This document shows positions 14,978 through 25,200 of a stretch of DNA of 64,000 nt, in pieces. Position numbers and translations under genes: made by a program. The DNA is from Bacteroides sp. (GTDB lineage: Bacteria; Bacteroidota; Bacteroidia; Bacteroidales; P3), in the NCBI GenBank assembly GCA_023662825.1, contig JAMPIH010000012.1:16422-80421 (forward strand). The letters run 5' to 3'. A model generated the notes under the pieces. The model saw nothing but the letters and a program-made list of their open reading frames with translations, ran no database searches and was not told where the DNA came from. Within the stretch, counting starts at the first letter, position 1. Each line of letters begins with the position of its first letter.

Positions 14978-16881
14978 CAGTATGCTCTCGTATTTTTATT
15001 TTCCATGTAGTTGACGAAGGCGCGGCAGGCCACCGCGTTGCCGCCCGGCGTGGGGTAATTTCCCGTAAAGTACCAGTCGCCCTGCGAGTTGGGGCATGCC
15101 TTGTGCAGGTTTTCCACCGTCTGATAGATCACTTCCACTTCGGCCTGGATGGTTTCGGTCTTGAGCATCTGCGCTATCTTGGCCGAAATCTCCACATCGG
15201 TGAAAGGCGCATAGATGGCCTTTACGTGGTTCACCGCCTCGCTTCTCGGCTTTTCAAGCTGTTCCTTGCACTTGCGGTAGGTATCGGTGAGAATGTCCTC
15301 CATGCCGCGTTCCTTAAGCAAGGCTATCGTGGCCTGGAACGCGATAAAGTCGCCCAATTTGGCCATGTCGATGCCGTAGCAGTCGGGATAGCGTATCTGC
15401 GGCGCCGAAGACACGATGACGATCTTTTTCGGGCAAAGCCGGTTCAACATCTGCAGGATGCTCTCGCGCAGGGTCGTGCCCCGCACGATGGAATCGTCGA
15501 TGGCCACCAGGTTGTCGCGGTACTCGCGCACCTGCCCGTAGGTAACATCGTAGATATGGTTCACAAGGTTCTTGCGCTGGTCGTCGCCCGTAATGAAGGT
15601 GCGCATCTTGGCGTCCTTCACCACAATCTGCTCCATGCGCGGGCTGAACATCAGTATCCTTTCCACCTCTTCCCGCTTCGGGTTCGCCCCCAGGCGCATC
15701 ACCGCCTCAACCTTCTGCCGCTCGTTGTACTCGTACAGCCCCTCGCGCATGCCCGTATAGGCCACCTGCGCGGTATTGGGAATGGAGGTGAACACGGTGT
15801 TTTCCAGGTCGTGGCCTATGGCGTTCAGCACGTCGGGCACCAAAAGCGCGCCCAAACGTTTGCGCTCGCGGTAAATCTCGGCGTCCGTGCCGCGCGAGAA
15901 ATAGATATGCTCGAACGAGCAGGGGGTCAGTTTCCCGTCGGTCTCGAGACAGGGCGAGATCTCCACCTCTCCGCCGTAGTGCGAAAGGATGATGTGCCCC
16001 GCAGGAAGTTCCTTTATTTCGGCAAACGGCACATTGAACACCGTCTGTATGGCCGGGCGTTCGGAGGCCACCACCAGCACCTCATCGTCTAGATAGTAGA
16101 AGGCGGGGCGGATGCCCTTGGGGTCGCGGATCACGAAGGCGTCGCCGTAACCCACCATGCCGCCGAACACGAAGCCGCCGTCCCAGGAGGATGCCACTTT
16201 CTGCACGATGGCCTTCATGTCGAGCGCCCTGGGCATGATGGCCGAAATCTCCACCTTGCTCAGACCCTGCGCCTTGTACTGGTCGTAGAGCCGCTGGTTC
16301 TCGTGGTCGAGGAACTTGGCCAGTTTCTCGAGCACCGTGATCGTATCGCCCAGCATCACCGGGTGTTGTCCCGAATCCACCAGGTCGTCGAACAGCTCGC
16401 CGATATTGGTAAGGTTGAAGTTGCCCGCGATGATCAGGTTGCGGGTCTTCCAGTTGCTCTGACGTATAAAGGGATGGATGTTGCGGATATCGTTCTTGCC
16501 GAAGGTGCCGTAGCGCAGGTGCCCCAGAAACAGCTCGCCGCTGAAAGGCAGGTTCTGCTTTACCCAGTCCATATCGGAATAGCGGCGTTCGTCCGAGCCC
16601 ACGGCTTTTTCTATCTGCGCGTAGGTCTGCTGGAATATCTCCTTGATGGGCGTGGCCGAATTGCTGCGCACCACATCGGTGTAGGTGCTTCCCGGCGGCA
16701 TGCCGAACTTGATGCCCGCCATGCCGGCTCCATCCTGCCCCCGGTTGTGCTGCTTCTCCATAAGCAGGTACATCTTGCCCAGGCCGTAGAGGCTGTCGCC
16801 GTATTTCTGCTTGTAGTACTCGATAGGTTTGCGCAGCCGCAACAGGGCGATGCCGCATTCGTGTTTTATCGCGTCGCTCAT
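14977..16881 (-). CDS. purF: Amidophosphoribosyltransferase (PurF-like)
   Basis: 634-residue glutamine PRPP amidotransferase, the first committed step of de novo purine synthesis. The N-terminal class II glutaminase domain has its putative nucleophile at Cys9 (HECGIALLRL), so an eight-residue propeptide would have to be removed. HNRGQDGAG follows. The C-terminal phosphoribosyltransferase domain has the PRPP-binding loop VAIDDSIVRGTT. The long form with insertions is typical of Bacteroidetes. The ATG at 16881 was chosen because it opens MSDAIKHECG; the frame is open further upstream inside the preceding gene. Start and stop both overlap the neighbours by ATGA. Confidence 0.88.
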   Translation of the reverse strand: MSDAIKHECGIALLRLRKPIEYYKQKYGDSLYGLGKMYLLMEKQHNRGQDGAGMAGIKFGMPPGSTYTDVVRSNSATPIKEIFQQTYAQIEKAVGSDERRYSDMDWVKQNLPFSGELFLGHLRYGTFGKNDIRNIHPFIRQSNWKTRNLIIAGNFNLTNIGELFDDLVDSGQHPVMLGDTITVLEKLAKFLDHENQRLYDQYKAQGLSKVEISAIMPRALDMKAIVQKVASSWDGGFVFGGMVGYGDAFVIRDPKGIRPAFYYLDDEVLVVASERPAIQTVFNVPFAEIKELPAGHIILSHYGGEVEISPCLETDGKLTPCSFEHIYFSRGTDAEIYRERKRLGALLVPDVLNAIGHDLENTVFTSIPNTAQVAYTGMREGLYEYNERQKVEAVMRLGANPKREEVERILMFSPRMEQIVVKDAKMRTFITGDDQRKNLVNHIYDVTYGQVREYRDNLVAIDDSIVRGTTLRESILQMLNRLCPKKIVIVSSAPQIRYPDCYGIDMAKLGDFIAFQATIALLKERGMEDILTDTYRKCKEQLEKPRSEAVNHVKAIYAPFTDVEISAKIAQMLKTETIQAEVEVIYQTVENLHKACPNSQGDWYFTGNYPTPGGNAVACRAFVNYMENKNTRAY

Positions 16882-17615
16882 TTCTTTTCCAGGCCCTGGG
16901 CGAGCACATCGGCGATGTGCATGCACTTGACGGGCAGTTTTTGCTTTTTAATGTACGCCTCCATATTGCCGAGGCATGTGGCGTCGGTCGAAACGATGTA
17001 TTCGGCCTCCGTGGCCAGGGCGTTGTTTACCTTCTGCTCGGTCATGGCCACCGAAACCGGTTCGAAGCCCATCGAGAACATACCGCCGAAACCGCAGCAC
17101 TGCTCCGTCTTGTCCATCTCCACCAGTTCCAGTTCCCTTACGTTCTGCAGCAATATCCGGGGTTCCTCCACCAGGCCGTACTCACGCAAGGCGCTGCACG
17201 AATCGTGGTAGGTAACCTTATGCGGAAAGCGGCTGCCCGTGTCCGACACCCGCAGCACGTTCACGATATAGTCGGTAAATTCGTAGATGTTCTCGCGCAG
17301 CTTGCGGTATTCAAGGTGCAGGCCGGTATTGAAGAACAGTTTCCAGTAATAGTTCTTGATATAGCCCACGCAGGAAGCCGATGGGCAGACCACCGGAAGC
17401 CCCGAGCCGAAATCGTTCAGGAACTTCTCGCCTATCTCCTTGGCCTCGTCCCAATAGCCGTTCTTGAAGGCCGTCTGCCCGCAGCAGATCTGCTCCGGAT
17501 TATAGACCACCTCCACCCCCAGATGCTCCAGCACCTTGATGGTGTTGAAGGCCGTCTGCGGATAAAGCTGGTCTATGCAGCAAGGTACGAAAAGCTGAAC
17601 TTTCTTTTTTTCCAT
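16878..17615 (-). CDS. (Fe-S)-binding protein, LutA/YkgE family
   Basis: 245 residues with two CCG-type cysteine-rich motifs: VPCCIDQLYP with PEQICCGQTAF, and CPSASCVG, HDSCSALREYG and EQCCGFGGMFS. This is the LutA/YkgE family, whose members work with LutB and LutC in lactate oxidation. No lutB or lutC is adjacent, so it may act with distant partners. The ATG at 17615 opens MEKKKVQLFVPCC; a TTG at 17627 is possible but less likely. The stop overlaps the purF-like start. Confidence 0.88.
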   Translation of the reverse strand: MEKKKVQLFVPCCIDQLYPQTAFNTIKVLEHLGVEVVYNPEQICCGQTAFKNGYWDEAKEIGEKFLNDFGSGLPVVCPSASCVGYIKNYYWKLFFNTGLHLEYRKLRENIYEFTDYIVNVLRVSDTGSRFPHKVTYHDSCSALREYGLVEEPRILLQNVRELELVEMDKTEQCCGFGGMFSMGFEPVSVAMTEQKVNNALATEAEYIVSTDATCLGNMEAYIKKQKLPVKCMHIADVLAQGLEKK

Positions 17616-17639
17616 CGCCACGGGCAAAAGGTCCGAACG

Positions 17640-19178
17640 CTATTCTTTTTCGGCTGTCTTTTCCGCGCTGTCGGCCTTCGCCTCCGGCTTCATCTGCGGA
17701 AAGAACAACACGTCCTGGATCGAATTGGAATTGGTCATGATCATGCTCAGGCGGTCGATGCCAATACCTAAGCCCGCGGTGGGCGGCATACCGAACTCGA
17801 GGGCGCGCAGGAAGTCTTCGTCCAGGACCATGCTTTCCTCATCGCCCCGCTTGCCCAGTTCGAGCTGCGCCTGAAAACGTTCGCGCTGGTCGATGGGGTC
17901 GTTCAGTTCCGAATAGGCGTTGCAGAGTTCCTTGCCGTTGCACATGGCCTCGAAACGTTCGGTAAGGCCTTCCTTGGAGCGGTGTTTCTTGGTAAGGGGC
18001 GACATCTCGATGGGATAGTCGTAGATAAAGGTGGGCTGAATCAGCTTGGATTCGCAGGTCTCGCCGAAAATCTCGTCGATCAGCTTGCCCTTGCCCATCG
18101 TGTCATCCACCGGAACGCCCAGGCCGCGCGCGGTCTGCCGCAGCTGTGCCTCGTCCATCTGCGAAACGTCGATGCCCGTAAAGTGTTCGATGGCCTCGAA
18201 CATCGTGTAGCGTTTCCAAGGGCGTTTGAAGTCGATCACATTCTCGCCCACCTGCACTTTCGTGGTGCCGTGCAGCGCCATGGCCACCCGTTCCACCATC
18301 TCTTCCACGAGGTTCATCATCCATTCGTAGTCTTTATAGGCCACATACAGTTCCATCTGGGTGAACTCCGGGTTGTGGAAGCGGTCCATGCCTTCGTTGC
18401 GGAAGTCTTTCGAGAACTCGAACACGCCGTTATAGCCGCCCACCACCAGGCGCTTGAGGTAAAGCTCGTTGGCGATACGCAGGTAGAGCGTGGTGTCGAG
18501 GGTGTTGTGATGTGTCTTGAAAGGACGGGCGGCGGCACCTCCGTACAGAGGCTGCAAGATGGGCGTTTCCACTTCCAGATAGCCCTTTTCGGCCAGGAAC
18601 TGCCGCATGGTGTTCACCAACTGGGTGCGCTGCACGAACACCTTGCGCACCTGCGGGTTCACGATCAGATCCACATAACGCTGGCGGTAGCGCTGTTCGG
18701 GGTCGGTAAAGGCATCGAAGGTCTGTCCGTCCTTTTCCTTGACGATGGGCAGCGGCCTGAGCGACTTGCTGAGCATCGTAAACGAGGTTACGTGGATGCT
18801 GGTGGTTCCCATCTGGGTGGTGAACACGAAGCCTTTCACGCCCACGATGTCGCCGATGTCGGTAAGTTTCTTGAATACGGTATTGTAGAGGCTCTTGTCT
18901 TCGCCGGGACAGATTTCATCGCGCTTTACGTATAGCTGGATACGCCCCGTTTCGTCCTGCAGTTCCACGAACGAGGCAGCCCCCATGACGCGGCGGCTCA
19001 TGATACGTCCGGCAATGCTTACGTTCTGGAACAGGGTATTGTCTTGCGGAAATTTGGCAAGGATCTCCTGCGCGTTGGCGTTCACTTCGAATGTGGGGGC
19101 GGGATAAGGGTTGATGCCCATGTTCTCCAGCTCTTCCTTGGCCTTGCGCCTGAATATCTCCTGATCGGTCAGTTCCAT
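17640..19178 (-). CDS. lysS: Lysine--tRNA ligase, class II
   Basis: 512-residue cytoplasmic synthetase charging tRNA-Lys. The N-terminal OB fold ([20 protein letters not shown]) binds the anticodon. The class II catalytic core includes motif 2 ([16 protein letters not shown]) and motif 3 ([14 protein letters not shown]). The C-terminus ends in a short charged Ala/Glu/Lys tail. A TATCTTCG element on the minus strand (19206-19213) lies about 27 nt before the ATG and may be its -7 box. The lutA-like gene follows 24 nt downstream. Confidence 0.96.
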   Translation of the reverse strand: MELTDQEIFRRKAKEELENMGINPYPAPTFEVNANAQEILAKFPQDNTLFQNVSIAGRIMSRRVMGAASFVELQDETGRIQLYVKRDEICPGEDKSLYNTVFKKLTDIGDIVGVKGFVFTTQMGTTSIHVTSFTMLSKSLRPLPIVKEKDGQTFDAFTDPEQRYRQRYVDLIVNPQVRKVFVQRTQLVNTMRQFLAEKGYLEVETPILQPLYGGAAARPFKTHHNTLDTTLYLRIANELYLKRLVVGGYNGVFEFSKDFRNEGMDRFHNPEFTQMELYVAYKDYEWMMNLVEEMVERVAMALHGTTKVQVGENVIDFKRPWKRYTMFEAIEHFTGIDVSQMDEAQLRQTARGLGVPVDDTMGKGKLIDEIFGETCESKLIQPTFIYDYPIEMSPLTKKHRSKEGLTERFEAMCNGKELCNAYSELNDPIDQRERFQAQLELGKRGDEESMVLDEDFLRALEFGMPPTAGLGIGIDRLSMIMTNSNSIQDVLFFPQMKPEAKADSAEKTAEKE

Positions 19179-19222
19179 TTGTCTGTTGTGATTTTATTTA
19201 ACCTGCGAAGATAATGAAAAAA

Positions 19223-19256
19223 CGCGAAAGGGCTTCCATCTGGAAGCCCTTTCGCG
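19223..19256 (-). terminator. Terminator of the 2223-residue T9SS protein gene
   Basis: Perfect 16-bp stem CGCGAAAGGGCTTCCA / TGGAAGCCCTTTCGCG. On the minus strand it is followed by six T. It lies 25 nt after the stop at 19281. Confidence 0.85.
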
Positions 19257-19280
19257 AGTCTAAGGTTTTCGGGTGATTTA

Positions 19281-22200
19281 CTACCAGACCACCAGTTTCT
19301 GCACCTGTGTACCCGATGCGGTGGCAATCCGTACCATATAGATGCCGGCGGCAAGTCCGCTGATATCGAGGGTTTCGCCATTGCCTGCGGCACGACTCAG
19401 GCGAACCTTGCCCTGCAAATCTAAAATTTCAAGCTTGGTGTATTCGCCCGAAATCATCACCGTTCCGTGGGCGGGGTTCGGAGCCACAGACACCATAGCC
19501 ATGTCTTTTCCTTCGTTGGCCGTAACGATAACCATGGCGGGTTTGCTTTGCTTTTCTCCACACGATCCGTAAACGGCCGCCACCTGATAGGTATGGGTTC
19601 CTGCAACAACGTTCTTATCGATATATGTCCGTTCAGAAAGGAGATCCGTGTTCAAGGCAGCACCGTCCCTATAGATACGGTATCCGTTAAAGTCGCCGCC
19701 CGTCAAAGGCAATGCCATATCCAGACCTACCAGCATGAACCAGTTGCCTTTCCATTGACCGGTATAGGAATAGGCCGAATACCAATTCTTGCCGTCGTCG
19801 GAATAGAGGTTGCCATAGCCTTCGTCGGCCTCACCCGAAACATAAACCATGCCGTAATCTCCGGCTTCGGCGGAAACCCTGAAACCAACCATCAGATCTT
19901 TCGTAAAATCGATTTGATACGGAGTAGCCAACGTAAATGCCGACAGTTCCAACGAGGCGCATTCGCGGGTCACGTTCTGCTCGTACATCAATTCTCCTCC
20001 CTGATAGATCAGAAGGTCGAGGGAGGATGGCGCGTCGTAGAACAGGGCGGCCACCACATCGATCCGGTAACCGTAAACGCCCATCAAGTCGGAAGGCTCC
20101 CACTTGCAGGCCACATAATACGTGGTGGCGGTCGTCCAACCGGTGGATCCGGCAACATCGCCGCTTTTAACGTAGGTCAAATCACGGGGTTCATCGTAGA
20201 AAGGCTCCATCCAGCCCAACAGCACATCCGAACCCGCCACGTCCGCCACCAGACCTTCGGGGGCATTGCAGGGATGCTGATATTCCACCTTCGCCTTTAC
20301 CGACTCGCTCTTGGGGCTTTCGCAAGACGTATTGTACAGCGCCTTGACCTCGTAGGAGTACTCTCCGTTGGCCAGATTGCCGTCGAAGAAGGAGTTTGCC
20401 CTGACCGGTTCTGGCGTAATCTGCTTTCCGTCGCGGTAAACATAATAACCTGCCACCGCTTCGGTCAATTCATCTCCGGACCCGAATTCGCTACCCACCG
20501 TAAACGGGCAGGTTCCCGCACCCAGGCTGATATCGTCGATAAACAAGGCCCGGCCTTCCACCGAAGAGTAGCGGATGGCCACATACTTCGCGTCGGCGGG
20601 CAAGGTGTAGGTATATCGTGTCCAAAGGTAATCCACCCGTTCGGCCTGTGTATTCAAGGCTATGAAATCGGCCGTATCGGCGGTCGTGGAACTATAGGCC
20701 ACATAGAAACTTTCCTTGTAGCCGGCATCCAGACCGCGAGCCATAAACGAAAGCCATTCGGCAACGGCCGTACCGCCCGTCACCTTGGCCTCGGCAATCA
20801 GCCAATCGTTCGTTTTCGACACATTCTCACTATCCCAGGCTCCGAAAGAAACAAAAGCTTTCTTGCCGGAATAAACGTATGAAGACGAACTTTCCCCGAT
20901 TTGGTCCAAATCCACGATAAAGAAAGTTTTGGCGCGATCCATGCCGGCAAAAGCGAAGTCTTCCGACAGATAGATGTTTCCGCCATCACCGTCTATGGTT
21001 GTCCAACTTCCAACTTTTCCGGTTGCCAGATGCGTATAGGATTCCATATCATCGGAGGGAACCTCTTGGTCGATTACCGAAGTCCACTGCAACCTTACAT
21101 CCCGGCCCTGCACCGTTGCACGTACATCCACCGGGGCTTCGCAATGCCGAGGCTCATAAATCCTCACCGCCACGGCATCGCTCTTGCCGCTTTCTTCCTC
21201 ATCCACATAAACGGCGGAAACCGTATAGTCATAGGTACCGGAGGTCATTACCGTATCGGTGTATTCGCGCATCGCCACCAGTTCGTCGTTCACTTTTTCA
21301 CCGTCGCGGTAAACATTGAACCCGGCCATGTAGGCGTTCTTTTCGGCTTCTACAAACACCAGGCGGTTGTTTGCGTCCGGCTGCTGGACATTCACGATCA
21401 GTACGGTGGTTCCGTTGGCTGCCACAAAAGAGGCCAGACCGCCGGAACGGGCATCCGAAGGTATTCCCAACTGCGTGTAGTTCCGCAAATCCACACTGTT
21501 TCCGGTAGGCTGGAGCGTCTCGAAATCCAGTTCCATAATCTCGCACAGACCTGCTTCACCCTGCTGCGCGTAGTAGATCTTTCCATCATGATAGGTTGAA
21601 CCGTAAGCCCCGTCCAAGCCCGAATAGCCCTGAGCGATAAAGGCGCCCGATTTACTTACCAGATAAGAAGTTGTCCAATCGCCCACTTCGAAACCGCCCT
21701 TGCCGTTATCCAGTTCGGGAATATAGGCACAGTGGCGCGCGGTATAAGAAAGTTCAATCTCTTCCACGATACGGCGGTTCTCGAAATCGAGGCAATACAG
21801 CGTGGTGCTGTTGCCGCTGGCATAGAAATATTGACCGTCGTAGGTAAGGTCGATTACCGAGCCGGCGTTTTCGATCGTAAAGCTTTCGATAAAGTTACCG
21901 GACATTCCGTACTTGTTGAACTCGCCGTTTTTATTGCGGATGGCGGTGTAGATATACTGTCCATCGGTAGCCACCGCAGCTTCCGCACTGTTTTTCAATT
22001 CAAAATCGAGGATATAGCCGAAGGGCTTGTAGGCGGGAGCCTTGCTCAAGCCTTCGTGCATATTGGGATAGTTCCAGTGCAGGTTCACATAGCGGTTCAT
22101 CGAAACGCTGGCCGTGAGGTCTTCGGGTGTATCGTGCGCTGTAATGTCCACGATCTGGGCGCGCACCGGATTGGAGGCGTACGATTCGCCGTTATCGTGG

Positions 22201-25200
22201 ACGGCCGTTACCGTGTAGGTATAGATACCCGGAGTGCTCATGGCGTCGGTATAGGAGCAGGCCGTTACCGGACTTGGGTTTATCTTGTTGCCGTCGCGAT
22301 ATACGTTGTAACTGTTGGCCATTGCCTCGGCATTGCCGGTTCTGGGGGTGAGTTCCAGGGCTATGTTGAAGTTCACGCCGGGCATATCCACCTCGGAAAG
22401 CGTGAACCAGCCATAGTCCTGCATATAGACCCAGTTACCCTTGCGGTCCGCGGCCGGGCCGTCGTCCACGCCGATACCCAGCTCGCCTTCGCCGGTAACG
22501 CTTACCTCAATCCCTACCTTCAACGCCTTGCGGTCGTTGATCCTGTAGGGCGTGGTCAAGGCCACCTTGAGCGGCTGTCCCGCCACAAGGGTTTCCTTTA
22601 CCGCCTGGCGGTAAACCTCCTCATCGTTTTCAAACAACAAAATGGAGAACGTGGCCTTGGTCGTTGCCGGTACAAAGCTTACCGAAGCCATGGTCATGTC
22701 GCGGTAATCGGCCAAATCCTGAGAATTCCACATGGCCGCCGCCACAAAGGTTCCCGAGGTGGACACCCCGTCCGCATTGCGGCCGTTGTCCCAACGCAAG
22801 GTAACAGGCTGCGTGCCAAGCGTGGAAGGATCTTTCCAATTCAAGGCGATTTCCCGGTTACGCACGTTCTGCGCCGTCAGGCCGTAGGGGGCGTAACATG
22901 CCACGCCCACTTCGATTTCCACTTTCGCCTCGTGGCTCAAGGCCGATTCCTTGCCATCGGCATACACCGCCGACACCGCATACACGTACGTGCCGTATTT
23001 GAGGTTGTTGTCGGTATAAGCCCGTTCGGTGGAACTGCCCACTTTCTGGCCGTTGCGGTAAATATTGTAGCTTGCCGGAGCGGTGGCCGAAGCGGGTGCG
23101 CTCCAATCCAATTTGGCAGCCTCATCGTTCTGTGCCGTGGCGTTCAAATCAAGCGGCTTGGCGGTGGCGGCCTTGGCGTTCACCTGTGCCGTAACTTCGT
23201 ACGTCAGCGGTTGGGCGTAAGGATTCAGGCGAACGGTCACCGTTGCCTTGGCCGTTTGGTTTTCCAGCATATCGGCGGCGTTTACCGTATAGGCGAGCGC
23301 CTTGCTGCCGGAGGCCTCCATGTTGAAAGCGTATTCGCTTATTTCGAGCCAGTCCGTTACCGGATACATATCCACGATGCCCACCAGTCCGGGATTGGAC
23401 ACAATCACGCCCATCAACACGAAATGCCCGTCTTTGTATCGGGTGGTGCCGAAAAGGCCCTCACCCCAGAACTGCCCGTCGGTAGCGTTGCCGTACTTAA
23501 AGCCGGGCAGGAGGTCGCAGGGATAGGAATAATCATCCTTCAGCTGCATGTCGTTCAAGTCGATGCGACGGATCACCGCCTTGGTCAAGGAGCCCAGCGG
23601 GTGGTTCCCGCGCGAACGGTCCATAATCCACAGGCAGGGGCCGTCCTTGAAGTAACGGTCGTAGGCCACGCCGGAGAACAACGCTTCCTCGGAATTGTAG
23701 AACACTTCATCCACCAAGGTGTTGCCTTCCCTGTCCACCAAGGCCAGGGTATTCAGCGAACCCACCCAGAAGGCATCGCGCACCTCATCGTAGGTAATAT
23801 GGCAGATACCCTCGATACGGGTAACGATCTGCCCTACCGGTTCTTCCTTCACGAAATCGAATATGCGGATCACGCTGTCGCCGTTGGCGGTAAAGAAATA
23901 CTGGCCGTCGAAAGCCATGCCGAAATAACGGCGCACATCGATGTCGGGCGTAAACGAGCCCACATACGAATTGTCCTTGTCGTACTTGTAGATAAGCGCA
24001 TCACCGTATTCATCGCTGCGCGCCAGATAGAAATACTCGCCGTCGAAACCGATGGCGGCCTGCAGGATCGTGGATGTGTTGAAGGTCTTGATCGCTTCGA
24101 ACGCGGGCCCGGCACTTACCGGATTCGTTCCGTAATCCACCCAAAGGCTTGCGCGCGCCTCTCCGTTGCCCGCATTCTGCAGGTTCATCGTGCCTTCCGC
24201 CAAGGCTTCGGCCGCCAGCATATGCGTCTGCGAGGCGGATGCCAGCGAGACAATGGGCTTGGTCATCGCGATATCGAGCGTTTTGTCTCCCTTGTCTATC
24301 TTCACATTCTCGGCGGAATACGGATTATAACCGGTAAGGGTCGCCTCCAACAGATAGGTATCGGCATCCACACCGGACATCGAATAAATGCCTTGCGCGT
24401 TCGTTACCGCCGTATAGACATCGTTTTCGGAACCGGTAATCTTAATCAGCGCGCCTTCCACTGGATCTGCGGCGCAGGTAACCGTTCCCGAAACATCCGC
24501 CTTCGCCTTTTCATACACCCTTACGTAGGCCACGAACCACGAAATGATGCTGCGGGCGTTCTTCCCCGTGGCGTTGAAACGGATATTGAATTTCTTGCCC
24601 GCCACCTGCGGCAGCTCCACATAAAAACGGTCGTAGCCGAAACTGCCCTTTTCGCTGGTGTGTTCGGCCACTTTCTGCCATTGGGCGCCGTCGAACACTT
24701 CCACCAACAGACTTTCAACGGTACGTTCCTCGCCTGTCGGCATAACACCGGTATAGGCTACCAACGCCAGGTCGTAGCACATCATGACCCCGTCTAAACC
24801 GGAGGCATCCAATTCCATACTGGTAAGGCAGTAGCCGCTGTAATTCTTCAGGGCCGGCGAAGGATAGAATTCGGCTGCGTTGTCCACCAATCCGTAAGAA
24901 CGATAACCCGGTTTCCATGCACAATCGGCAGCGCCTTCCGGGCAACTCACTTCCCAGAAATTGGTCTCAAAACTGTACGTGTTGAAAGTTTCGATAAACG
25001 GCAGAAGGTGAATGTTGGGCACATCCACGTCCAGCACTTCGCCCTTGACGGGATCTCCGCTCTGATAAACGGCTTCCAGTTGATATTCGTGCTTGCCGTA
25101 AACGCTTACAACGTCTTCATAGGCATGTCCTTCTATCAGCCCGCTGTTTATCTTGACTCCGTCGCGATACAGGTTGAAGCCGGTAAGGTAATTGACCGCC

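Noticed and set aside
21732..24797. 1021-codon open frame on the plus strand
   Set aside because: It is the antisense of the T9SS adhesin-like gene. The minus-strand frame has a signal peptide, recognisable domains and a sorting domain, while this one has none. GC-rich antisense frames stay open by chance.
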